Below are positions 1-7,065 of a DNA stretch of 10,320 nt, piece after piece. Positions within the stretch are counted from its first letter, which is position 1. Every line of letters starts with the position of its first letter. Under the pieces are notes generated by a model. That model worked only from the letters and a program-made list of their open reading frames with translations, made no database searches and was not told the origin of the DNA. Source of the stretch: Cephalothrix spiralis (lineage: Eukaryota > Nemertea > Palaeonemertea > Archinemertea > Cephalotrichidae); assembly GCA_032353305.1 (NCBI GenBank), contig JAUCNG010409137.1, forward strand, positions 1-10,320. Reading direction: 5' to 3'. The position numbers and the translations under genes are program-made.

Positions 1-734
1 GTGGTCTATTTTTTTTTATTTTGAAAAAAAAATCACTTTTCATACGTTGGTGCCTGCACTTTTCATACAACCCCCCCCCTGACAAACGTACAAAAGTGTC
101 ATAGAAAGCGTACAAGGGGAATTTTGTTGATATCTTAACATTCGCAGCTTCTGAACGCTGCTTATTTTATATCCATTCTGTCAAAGTCATGATGACCTTT
201 GATTCTGTCCATATTGGGGTGCTGTAGGCTATACATGCTATTTGTAGGGAAGGGATTTTCAGATATGTTGTACGTACATTGCGAAAAAAGGGGGAGCATT
301 CTAACAATGACGTATGCACCATAAAAATTGTGCGTACAATGTACGAACTGTATGGGGCACTGAAATAAAAAATTACGTGCGCTCAAATTTGCAACTTTCT
401 TACCTCCTTCCCATGTACGCATTACGTAACCCTAAGCGTATAACGTATTTAGTTTTCCACCACCCACTCCCCGTTCCCGGAGAATTCTATATTCTAGAAC
501 ATGACCTCTGGACAAGGCCAAATAAATAAACATACAAATATAAATGGTGCCATACATACATAAAGTAGGTACAATTGAAATTGTCGTCCAAAAATTTACG
601 AACGTTTTTAACATTACCAAAGCAAGGATTAAGAAAATTTCGGCTGTAATGCAGCATATAAGTCCTGTAACGGAAAGGATATTGCGAGAAATTTTACGGT
701 TTTATCGAAATCCTAGTACTACTTTAAATTCATT
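1..734. other. Non-coding flank / next intron, no gene seen
   Basis: On the gene strand this is downstream of exon 5 and is probably intron. It holds T- and A-runs, a C-run at about 71-79, and a short direct repeat CTTTTCATAC at about 37 and 60. There is also an imperfect inverted pair around CGTACATTG at about 264-278 and 330-345. Short open frames exist on both strands. One minus-strand stretch near 515 has a good acceptor-like tract (TTTGGCCTTGTCCAG), but the frame following it does not fit the phase-0 end of exon 5. I see no supportable gene here. Confidence 0.5.
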
Positions 735-915
735 TTCACGTTCACGATTCACGAGCTTCCTATATCACGAATCACGGTATGTTAATAGAGGGCTTTCACG
801 AATAACGGAATGTAAAAACCGGTTTTCACGAAGCACAATATAGTGGTTTTCACGGATCACGTTAGTCAGATTCCTGCAATTCACGATCACGTTAAGCTGA
901 TTTTCTCCATTCACG
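735..915. repeat. Degenerate 30-bp tandem repeat with TTCACG core
   Basis: The motif (T)TTCACG, often doubled as TTCACGnnTCACG, recurs with starts near 735, 765, 795, 825, 849, 880 and 910. The steps are 30, 30, 30, 24, 31 and 30 bp. The bases between the cores are poorly conserved, so this is an old minisatellite or a clustered binding-site array. It lies about 70-250 bp downstream of the exon 5 donor on the gene strand, so it would be transcribed as the first part of the following intron. Confidence 0.75.
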
Positions 916-986
916 GAGCACAAAATAAGGGCGTTACCCCTCTTCTAACCCTATCCCTTCGAGAGTCCGTACTCCGTATTTCTTAC

Positions 987-1100
987 CGGAATATTAAGTT
1001 GTTTTTCAGAAGATAATTCAGACATCTCAAATCCAATCCTTGTTCCATAAGAATCAAATGCTAGTCGTCGACCGATGTGTAAATCTCCATATTTAACTAT
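987..1100 (-). CDS. Internal exon 5: domain-closing segment with 'FDSYGTR' motif
   Basis: The exon has the acceptor CTATCCTTTTTTACAG and the donor GTAAGA, and is 38 codons in phase 0 at both ends. It encodes IVKYGDLHIGRRLAFDSYGT followed by RIGFEMSELSSEKQ and ends LNIP. The pattern 'G.r.l.FDsyGtRigfe..els' matches the segment that closes ANF and glutamate-receptor ligand-binding domains ('G.v.FD..G.R..y.i..l'). It is therefore the second main clue to the family. No exon was recognised further downstream in the remaining 986 bp, which are largely repeats; the membrane-proximal part and the intracellular domain should lie beyond the left edge. Confidence 0.72.
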
Positions 1101-1168
1101 CTGTAAAAAAGGATAGAAAATACTCTGTTATATTAGGTCCATATTTCGACTTGGTGGTATTACATTTA

Positions 1169-1293
1169 CGAGGGGTGTTCAATAAGTAATGAGAACAATT
1201 TGGGAAGGGTAGTTAGAAAAATGCCCTTCTAGTAAGACTAGTATGACATAAATCCCAAGTCTGTAAAATCTACGTTGCAATTAATGCACCTCG
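1169..1293. mobile_element. Short mariner-like (Tc1/mariner) non-autonomous element
   Basis: A 125-bp unit starts CGAGGGGTGTTCAATAAGTA after a TA and ends GCACCTCG before a TA. Its ends are inverted copies (CGAGGGGTG against CGAGGTGC), and a TA on each side is the target duplication typical of Tc1/mariner. Its interior (CTAGTATGACATA and AATCCCAAGTCTGTAAAATC) recurs in the neighbouring element at 1441-1510, so it looks like an internally deleted relative. It carries no coding sequence. It sits in the exon 4-exon 5 intron. Confidence 0.6.
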
Positions 1294-1356
1294 TATTATA
1301 TTTACGAGGTGCGTTCAATAAGTATAGGTTATACCATGCTAGACTATGTCTTAGGT

Positions 1357-1438
1357 TAATATACCAAGTTTGTCAAACTAAAACCACGAGTGCAGCTTGC
1401 TGCACGAGTGGGTTTAGTTGACAAACTTTGGTATATTA
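1357..1438. repeat. 82-bp near-perfect palindrome with 2-nt loop
   Basis: The left arm starts TAATATACCAAGTTTGTCAA and the right arm ends TTGACAAACTTTGGTATATTA in complement order. The arms pair almost without break down to GTGCAGC-TT-GCTGCAC at 1390-1405. The outer ends (TATACC/GGTATA, flanked by TA) suggest a tiny TA-inserting MITE nested in the mariner-like relic. A fully paired 40-bp stem can extrude as a cruciform in DNA or fold as a hairpin in RNA. Confidence 0.75.
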
Positions 1439-1510
1439 TCCTAGTATGACATAGGTATGGTTATTGTGTATCTTGTAACCAAATCCCAAGTCTGTAAAAT
1501 CTGCGTTGCA

Positions 1511-1560
1511 ATGGTAATAGTAGAACGTGGACTGCAGCAGGTTTTTACCTAACGCCGATG
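1511..1560 (-). repeat. 50-bp inverted copy, left member
   Basis: These 50 bases match, in inverted orientation and without gaps, the bases at 2166-2215 (40 of 50 identical). Read on the minus strand the segment translates as IGVR-stop-KPAAVHVLLLP. Seven of the ten differences from the partner fall at third codon positions, as expected of two relics of one coding sequence. It overlaps the degraded body assigned to the second mariner-like copy. Confidence 0.65.
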
Positions 1561-2025
1561 CCTCCTTCATCTCTTCTTTTGAATAAAATCCTCTCCTGTC
1601 GTATTTCTTGCCAGAGAAAAGGTACATCATCTTCCTTTCGGACTTCAAGGATCTTCCAGGTGGTTACTAAACAGTACCCTAATAAATGAGGGGCTGTATT
1701 TGCTGAAGCCCTTCGACAACATACGGCGCGCGTGCTTCAGAAAATACTTGATGGGGAGATCGTCGGATTAAAACCAAACCCTTTATACATCAAGGTAACT
1801 AAACAGAGGCCTATCCAGATAAAATCACCAATCACCACTTTCCAACATTTTTGGTCTCTTCACAATAGACTCAGCTACTATTCTGAGAGCTATTGGACGG
1901 TTAACGAGTATCCTCAATCCTCACTGTGGTCCTCTATGCGTTCAGACTGCGGCGTTTTCCAGTCTGTTTTCACCTGCGACATCATCTTGTCTTTCTTGAG
2001 TTTAACGCAAAAAGTTGTGGAATAA
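1561..2025. other. Intron sequence between the inverted copies, no gene
   Basis: Part of the exon 4-exon 5 intron. A plus-strand frame at 1732-2025 is open for 97 codons but has no splice support and no recognisable motif. On the minus strand, 1831-1923 reads LRILVNRPIALRIVAESIVK and ends within about ten further codons. It faintly resembles the N-terminal region of mariner transposases ('..RltvR.iae.l..'), but it is too short and broken to annotate as a gene. Confidence 0.4.
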
Positions 2026-2121
2026 GGGGGCGTCTCAAAATGTCGGCATTTATTTTTATTAGGACAATTGACGGATCAGTTGTCCTAATAGAAATAATTG
2101 TCGACATTTTGAAACGCCCCC
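2026..2121. mobile_element. 96-bp MITE, PIF/Harbinger type
   Basis: The ends GGGGGCGTCTCAAAATGTCG and CGACATTTTGAAACGCCCCC form 20-bp terminal inverted repeats with one mismatch. They are flanked by TAA at 2023-2025 and 2122-2124. A 3-bp TAA/TTA target duplication and G-rich ends are the PIF/Harbinger hallmark. The interior is also self-complementary (ATTAGGACAA near 2058 against TTGTCCTAAT at 2090-2099), so nearly the whole element is one hairpin with a short loop around 2070-2085. It has no coding capacity and must have been moved by a transposase supplied in trans. Its intact ends suggest a relatively recent insertion. Confidence 0.85.
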
Positions 2122-2165
2122 TAACGCAGCTTGATTTTTTAATTCATTTTTAAAAAATTGTTAGT

Positions 2166-2215
2166 CATCGGCGTCAGGTTCAAGCCAGTGACAGTCCACG
2201 TGCTACTGTTACCAT
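2166..2215 (+). repeat. 50-bp inverted copy, right member
   Basis: This is the partner of 1511-1560. Read on the plus strand it gives IGVRFKPVTVHVLLLP, without the stop seen in the left copy; the open frame continues for about ten codons (LPYFINRYEY). The two copies are 605 bp apart with a Harbinger-type MITE between them. They may be terminal inverted repeats of one element, or separate insertions of one coding family. I do not recognise the protein. Confidence 0.6.
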
Positions 2216-2395
2216 ATTTTATTAACAGATATGAATATTGACCCTAATCTAAAAGAATCCAGTGACATTTATGGTATTACATTAGTGTCTATTAATTTCG
2301 GTGAAACTTTTATGCATTGACGACCATAAGTGCCTAATGATTTTTTTAGTTCTAAAATTTTCTATTGAGCCAATTATGTCTAGTTTAAGTCTTAC

Positions 2396-2641
2396 CTTTT
2401 TAATTGCGTTATCTCCTTTAGAAATTCGTTTCAATTCACTGATTATAATAGCTACATCATGCGCAATTATTTTATCTGTAGTAAACAACTCATTAATACC
2501 TAGCTGTACGCTACAAGGCATTGCAATTTTTTTCACACTTGCTGTCACTGGCATTAAGGTGGTGAACATCTTAAAAGGAGCAAATCTGTTCTCTTCCATT
2601 TTGTTCCAATCTTGACAGTTTTGTATATTCAGCAAACTTCT
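2396..2641 (-). CDS. Internal exon 4: C-terminal part of putative ligand-binding domain
   Basis: The exon is bounded by the acceptor TTTTCATTTTTAG and the strong donor AAAAAG|GTAAGA, and is 82 codons long in phase 0 at both ends. It starts RSLLNIQNCQDWNKMEENRF. 'FKMFTTLMPVTASVKKIAMP' follows, and then the helix 'DKIIAHDVAIIISELKRI'. That helix parallels the '..a.laYDAVllya.Al' helix of ANF-type receptors and is the best single clue to the family. Two cysteines occur (NCQ, MPC). The opposite strand is also open over this stretch and would encode a hydrophobic peptide, but it lacks splice support and is treated as a shadow. The sequence past the donor stays open for about 35 more codons, so coding potential alone would misplace the exon end. 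Confidence 0.75.
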
Positions 2642-3560
2642 CTAAAAATGAAAATATATAAAAGTTTAGCAGTTCCGAATTGCCTAAAAATGCAATTCTT
2701 TTATACCCTTTGTGGTTATTCAGCTGGAACGATTTTATGATTTCTACAAATCGCCACCTGTTGGCTAAAGTTCGAAAAAAGTAACCCAAGTAATACCCAA
2801 ATATCATTCTAAATTTGTTACAAATCCATCTAGTTGAGATCTGGGAGCGTAATAGTAATAATAATCCTGGAATTTGTTTTTGTTTTCAGGCAAAAGTGGC
2901 GAAGATACTGAAAATGCATGGAAATAATTATGTTCCAAGCTCACTCAAGCTCATCTTAGAAGGCGAATCTCAAAATTAAGAAGCATTGCGTAGGAATATG
3001 ACTCAAGCTGTGCATACGGTAATTCAAGTAGTCTTTATTAAGTTTTAATTCTCAGACGCTAATACACCAGCTACTGGGTGGCTCGTTCATATAACAGTAT
3101 GTGGAGCCAATTTGAGAATCCATTCCCTATGGGATAAAACTCAGCCTCTAAGCGGTATAGAGTCTATAGACCGTAGAAGTGTGACGTTAAACCATCCGAA
3201 ATTAAGTTGTTTCCATGGTTACTGTTTCTAAACAACGATGGTTTTTAACATAAAATCAAAATTTAGTTCGTTTAGAATAATTTATAAACTTCAAACCTTA
3301 GATCAATATCAAATATATAATGATATAAACAGGCTTCAGGGGCCAAATTAACATTTTTTTTAAAATTTTTAAAGGTTTCCAAAAAGGGTCGAACCCGATA
3401 TTTTCTGATCTGCATGGTCCATTCGATTGAGTTTGACAAATTTTAGGAGTCCAGAGCAAATTTAGATTTTATAAAATAAAAATATAAACTCGAACCTATA
3501 AGTTCCACAAGCTTTCCAAAAATATGAGGGTTGATGGGGTTTAGGCCCGCATTTCCGAGA
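2642..3560. other. Intron 4662/2641, non-coding part
   Basis: Intron on the gene strand. A minus-strand open frame directly upstream of exon 4 (2807-2642) includes 'TLANRWRFVEIIKSFQLNN' after an acceptor-like CTTTAG, but it has no usable donor and is in another frame from exon 4. On the plus strand, 2890-2979 follows a good acceptor (TTTGTTTTTGTTTTCAG) and reads AKVAKILKMHGNNYVPSSLK then LILEGESQN and a stop. It could be a terminal exon of an antisense gene or a relic; no partner exon was seen. From 3240 to 3540 the sequence is AT-rich with weak internal repetition. Confidence 0.4.
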
Positions 3561-4110
3561 TTTTGGAATTTGAACGCCATTTCTATGGTAAACTTAAAAT
3601 TACATCTATCACGGTGGTATTTTGAGGGTCGAAAGTTTTTCGGAGTGAGTCGGAAAAACGACCGGTGCGGATGATTAGCCCATTCATAACTGCTAATACC
3701 TAAGGGTGATTTTAAAATCGGCCAATCGGTGCGATTTGAGAAAATCCCAAATTCACCAAAAAATCCCAAAATCTTGGCCCCGAAAACCATGGGGTAGGTC
3801 AGGTTCCATGTTCCTAACCCAATTACTTTCCGAATTATGGGTGATCAAAAATTTGTTCACAGAATGCAAATTTTTGATCACTCATAACTCGGTAGCTAAT
3901 TGGGTTAGGAACATGGAACCTTGACCTACACCATGGTTTTCGGACCCAATATCAATATTTTTTTTCTATCTTTTTTTGAAGTCTTCGAAGCGCCAATTTG
4001 TTTGTAAATATCGATTTTTCTCAAATCGCACCGATTGGCCGATTTTAAAATTACCCTTAGGTATTAGCACTATGGATAGGCTAATCAGAAATGGCGTTCA
4101 AATTCCAAAG
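3561..4110. repeat. About 550-bp foldback palindrome (long inverted repeat)
   Basis: The arms 3561-3855 and 3867-4110 are inverted copies around an 11-base loop. The core is TGATCAAAAATTTG / CAAATTTTTGATCA. Moving outward, matching blocks include CTAACCCAATT / AATTGGGTTAG, TCCATGTTCC / GGAACATGGA, CCTAAGGGT / ACCCTTAGG, CGGCCAATCGGTGCG / CGCACCGATTGGCCG, and the outermost AATTTGAACGCCATTTCT / AGAAATGGCGTTCAAATT (near perfect over 24 bases). The left arm is about 50 bp longer, and parts of the arms around 3587-3670 and 3945-4012 have no clear partner. No coding capacity and no clear target duplication were found. It lies in the 2-kb intron between exons 3 and 4, so the pre-mRNA would contain a long hairpin. 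Confidence 0.85.
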
Positions 4111-4410
4111 ACGTCGAACAAAGACTGTATCCGCGTAATTTTTAGTCAAATGTTAAATCTTACCAAATATTTATTTTGATGTACTGTGTAGGATTAGTTA
4201 AGCATTTTGAGTCACATTGTTTACGCTTGAAATGACGTTCACATTACACAATTGGATGGAAAAATTGTGTATACTTGTATCATTTTGTTTTTGAATGACC
4301 ATTGTATGCACTGAGCTAAACGAATTTTCTTTTCACTGTCCCGATTTTAGGAGTTACCTTTGACAAGCAAAGCATCCGATATAGTACGACAAAAAAAGCA
4401 GCGCCGTTTT

Positions 4411-4448
4411 ATCACGTTCAGCGCATACAGGATGTATAAGAACGTGAT
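4411..4448. repeat. Small hairpin ATCACGTTC...GAACGTGAT
   Basis: A 9-bp perfect stem (4411-4419 with 4440-4448) encloses a second pairable block, ATACA/TGTAT, around a 3-base loop. It lies in the exon 3-exon 4 intron. Role unknown; it may be chance or a remnant of a small inverted-repeat element. Confidence 0.45.
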
Positions 4449-4661
4449 TATACAAAATGGGTCGCTTACAAGGAATTAAATCTCATACATCGGACAGTTT
4501 GCAGGTACGTTGTTAGATTATGAGAGAACGTCGAAACGTGATAATTCACGGAGAGTAATTTATTGTTCTAAGCGACTAATTCGAATTCACAATATTCGTT
4601 ACATGGAACATACGTGACTTCGGGTATTTATGTATCCAACATAAAAGGGTGTTATACATAC

Positions 4662-4742
4662 CGAACCACCAATAATTAAATCAAATTTTCTTTTGATTTT
4701 CTCATCATTGGGATTTTCTTGCCAACCCAAAGTATCCTTCAT
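4662..4742 (-). CDS. Internal exon 3: short 27-codon exon
   Basis: This microexon-like exon of 81 nt is flanked by the acceptor AATTTTTAG and the consensus donor GTATGT. It is phase 0 at both ends, so skipping it would keep the frame and remove 27 residues. It begins MKDTLGWQENPNDEKIKRKF and ends with the strand DLIIGGS; the Met is internal and is not proposed as a start codon. The charged stretch looks like a surface loop before a buried strand. It sits just downstream of an extremely AT-rich intron and just upstream of the 2-kb intron that holds a large palindrome. Because it is so short, its support comes mainly from the paired splice sites and the phase match on both sides. Confidence 0.62.
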
Positions 4743-5627
4743 CTAAAAATTAAAAATTAAAATACCACTTTATAAGAATGGAGTTAAATTGCTAAAAAAT
4801 AGTATTGAAAATATTGAAAAATATGAAAAGAGTTTTTAAAATTAAAATTCACTCTAGTAAAATAAATAATAATTTTTTTCTAAATAATTATTATTAGTAT
4901 TAAAATGTATTTAATATATTAATTAAAGAAATTAATGAAACGTATTATTTTAAAATAAAAATATATTAAAAATTAATAAAATGTGTTAAAGTAATAAAAA
5001 TTAATGAAAAGTATTGACAAATAATATTAATAAAAACGAAGAGTATATGTCCGGTGCCTTTATCTAGCTATGGGTTAATTATAAACATTACTGCTGTATT
5101 ATATGAAAATTGTAATATAAACCCATAACAATAAATAAATAATAATAAATAAATACCCTTGATAAAAAGAATTGAAAAGATAATACTTTATATTTATTAA
5201 TGAATTTTTTTAGTGGTGTTCTATTTCATACAAACTTCTTGACAGATTGAACATAAATCCTAGGCATAAATCCGGTGATGACTATAGGAATCAAAAACGT
5301 CCATGCCTGATTAAAAAGTCGATGTTTTGAATTTGACTTATTACCTAAAAAATTGTCTAAAAAGTCATTAACATTAGTAAATGAATGAGAAGTCGTGCCG
5401 TTCGGCAGTTCTTATTCATAATCTCATACTTAATTATTAATTAATTAATAATAGCTTGTACATGTAATAAACCGAATTGGTTACCCATTATGTAAAGTGT
5501 AAAATTCGATGGATGAATTAAGTAAATCTAATCTAAAATTTAGTTTCATGGTTTATCATTAATTAACTTTGTAGCAAATGATATTATACGTTTGTCCCTT
5601 ATTTAGATATCACTTGGTCTTATGTAC
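4743..5627. other. Very AT-rich intron 5628/4742
   Basis: Intron between exons 2 and 3. From about 4745 to 5200 the sequence is almost entirely A and T, with iterated TTAATA, AAATAAT and ATTAAT words. A 20-bp perfect palindrome, ATTATTAATTAATTAATAAT, sits around 5433-5452. No open frame or RNA gene was seen. The composition contrasts sharply with the flanking exons. Confidence 0.65.
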
Positions 5628-5797
5628 CTGATCGATCGCAGTCCATTCCTGTTCTCCCCATAATATTATCAAATCAAATTCCCGTTTCTTTATTAGCTCA
5701 GCCATTTCGTATTGAAACGAAAATTTATCTAAATACAGCACATGCTCGATGGTCTCAACGTAATTTTGAGAGACATTCGTTGAAAAATAATCAAAAT
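5628..5797 (-). CDS. Internal exon 2: middle of putative ligand-binding domain
   Basis: The exon lies between the acceptor TTTCTTCTTCCAG (a strong pyrimidine tract) and the donor GTACAT. It is 170 nt: 2 nt completing the split codon (giving Asp) plus 56 codons, all open. It begins FDYFSTNVSQ with an NVS sequon. Next come a strand 'IEHVLYLD', a helix 'FQYEMAELIKKRE' and a strand 'FDLIILWG', the alternation expected where ANF-type domains read '..ivl.cs.e..reil..a....y.fi'. It ends in phase 0 after 'WTAIDQ', which matches the phase-0 start of the next exon. Protein-level similarity was not tested, so the function is carried by the whole gene model. Confidence 0.75.
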
Positions 5798-6289
5798 CTG
5801 GAAGAAGAAATAAATTTGAATTAAAATTTTTGTTCTAATTTTATCTATGACCAACTGAAAGATAATGCCAGGGACCGCGTGTTTAAGCATACGTTTCAAA
5901 CCCGGTAGGTTGTAATTTTGATGTTAATCTTCAAATAATCAGTGAAATAATTGTCTAAAATGTAGTGTACTATAGTATATTCGGGTGGGTGAAACAATTT
6001 TAAATTTACCTCGGTGAATACTTCATATCTCGTGGTATATTTTGGCATATCCCTCGGGTTACCATCAAATAACAATATTAGGTGGTCATTTTTTTACCCG
6101 AAAGTGCCTAAATATCTAGAGTATCTATGGTAGCATAAAATATGAAGCGCGTCAAGTTATGACGTCATTCTGGGTTTTAATACAACCCCCTGATGGATTA
6201 ATATGCATGCACCAAAAATCTCCTCCGTAACTATACTTGGTGATACATTTGGCAAATAGCTAAAATTTGTCAGAAACCGTTTTTCCTCG

Positions 6290-6640
6290 TAGCCTAAAAA
6301 CCTCTGGCTTTTTGGAGACCTTAGAGCCAGGCCTTAGAGCCAAATCTATCTCCTTCTAGGATTTTGATCCCAGCTTAATGAAATTTATATGGAAACTTAA
6401 TAAGACCATGTGCTGTTGGGCTACAATAGTAAAATATGAATTATGGGCCGAGCTATACGAAAAGCTTATAAAAAAACAGAATCTAGAGTGATTTGTTTTT
6501 CTCTCTAAATTCAATACATTTTTTTTGTATTTAGGCCACTAGTGGCCAAAACCTTATATTTCTGGCATTGTTTGGACCTTAGTGCCGAGGTTATCTTTTC
6601 ATAGGGGTTTGATCCCAGGTTAATAAGATATGAATGTAAT
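6290..6640. repeat. Dispersed/tandem repeat family in intron 6664/5797
   Basis: A stretch of about 65-100 bp occurs twice, about 250 bp apart. The first copy is around 6314-6395 (GACCTTAGAGCC, TTTTGATCCCAG, TTAATGAAAT); the second is around 6573-6640 (GACCTTAGTGCC, TTTGATCCCAGG, TTAATAAGAT). Between them, 6488-6552 (AGTGATTTGTTTTTCTCTCT, AATTCAA, CTAGTGGCCAAAA) is a diverged copy of 10050-10107 near the right edge. GGCCACTAGTGGCC at 6534-6547 is a perfect 14-bp palindrome. No coding frame is present, so it is probably a SINE- or MITE-like family. Confidence 0.6.
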
Positions 6641-6663
6641 TCAATATTATCTTTAAAATCTAC

Positions 6664-7065
6664 CTCCTCCTACTAACATAGAACCGGTAAATTTATCAGC
6701 GGTCTGTATAAGAGCGGTCACGTAGGGTAGCACGGTCTCGGTGTTATTATTACACAAACTAGAATGATACTCACACTCCTGTACTACGTCTTTTTCTTTT
6801 GATGTTGACAGCACAAGTATCCTTTTATACTTAGCTTTAATTACTGTTTCTATCATAAACGCCATTGCATCTATTTCGAGGGGAAAGAGATTCAATACAG
6901 TCCCATTTGCAAATTTTTCAGATCTCCTTTCTTTTTCCAAGTGTAACGCATTCATTCCCTTAGTTATCAGATATCGCGTATTTGTCTTAAGTGCATATTC
7001 TGTCACAGATTTGAAGTAATGTCCAACAATCAAATTCGGGGCGAAATTCCGGAGCTTTTTTAGAA
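6664..7065 (-). CDS. Internal exon 1 (of those seen): first lobe of putative ligand-binding domain
   Basis: The exon is bounded by the acceptor CTTGTTTCAG at its 7066 side and the donor GTAGAT at its 6663 side. It carries 2 nt of a split codon, 133 full codons and 1 nt of the next split codon. It begins LKKLRNFAPNLIVGHYFKSV: a 'PNLIVG' strand followed by 'ALKTNTRYLITKG', matching the strand-helix-strand order of the first PBP1 lobe (compare the 'vIGP...la..wniP.is' pattern of ANF receptors). Near residues 60-86 the segment LFPLEIDAMAFMI...KRILVLST looks like the start of the second lobe. Two cysteines (QECEYHSSLC) sit 7 residues apart, and NGT and NNT are possible glycosylation sites. Reading past the donor gives only three more codons before a stop, so intron retention would truncate the protein. 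The preceding exon was not found within 3.2 kb. The exon is well supported; the fold is inferred. Confidence 0.75.

Larger units (their letters stand above)
1305..1650 (-). mobile_element. Second mariner-like copy, truncated, with degraded body
   Basis: The left end, CGAGGTGCGTTCAATAAGTA, sits 11 bp after the end of the first element, so the two ends meet as a near-palindrome (1286-1312). Sequence at 1441-1512 repeats the interior of the first copy, with about 28 extra bases. Beyond it, 1436-1648 is open on the minus strand for 70 codons and includes 'FSGKKYDRRGFYSKEEMKE', vaguely like the C-terminal part of mariner transposases; this likeness is weak and a frameshift would be needed. No right-hand inverted end was found. 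A palindrome is inserted at 1357-1438. Best read as a broken mariner relic. Confidence 0.4.
987..7065 (-). other. Partial multi-exon gene, receptor-like (PBP1-fold) ectodomain
   Basis: Gene model made of five minus-strand exons: 7065-6664, 5797-5628, 4742-4662, 2641-2396 and 1100-987. Exon lengths are 402, 170, 81, 246 and 114 nt, giving 337 codons counting the one split across the first junction. All introns are GT-AG, and the phases agree at every join (first intron phase 1, then 0, 0, 0). Such agreement is unlikely by chance for five independently found pieces. The joined protein has alternating hydrophobic strands and helices, three N-glycosylation sequons (NGT, NNT, NVS) and four cysteines, and no membrane segment, which fits an extracellular domain. 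The motif order resembles an ANF-receptor-type ligand-binding domain. A receptor guanylyl cyclase, an ionotropic glutamate receptor or IR-type amino-terminal domain, or a class C GPCR are all possible. Neither the start codon nor the stop is in view. Introns are 866, 885, 2020 and 1295 bp and are full of transposons. Confidence 0.72.

Noticed and set aside
162-422. Minus-strand 86-codon frame near the left edge
   Set aside because: No acceptor or donor, no recognisable motif, and low-complexity surroundings.
432-620. Minus-strand hydrophobic frame as the receptor's membrane-spanning exon
   Set aside because: The only good acceptor lies after the hydrophobic part, and no frame after it continues from the phase-0 end of exon 5 without an early stop.
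2301-2615. Plus-strand hydrophobic frame of about 104 codons that looked like a chemoreceptor membrane exon
   Set aside because: It is exactly antisense to exon 4, which has strong splice sites and matching phases. The hydrophobicity is the usual mirror of a charged coding strand.
2642-2807. Minus-strand frame with 'NRWRFVEIIKSFQLNN' as an extra exon before exon 4
   Set aside because: No donor in a usable phase, frame differs from exon 4, and exon 3 already joins exon 4 in phase 0.
3443-4179. Open frames in both arms of the large palindrome sharing 'SNRTDWPILK.PLGIS'
   Set aside because: The shared peptide is explained by the arms being inverted copies; neither frame continues or has splice sites.
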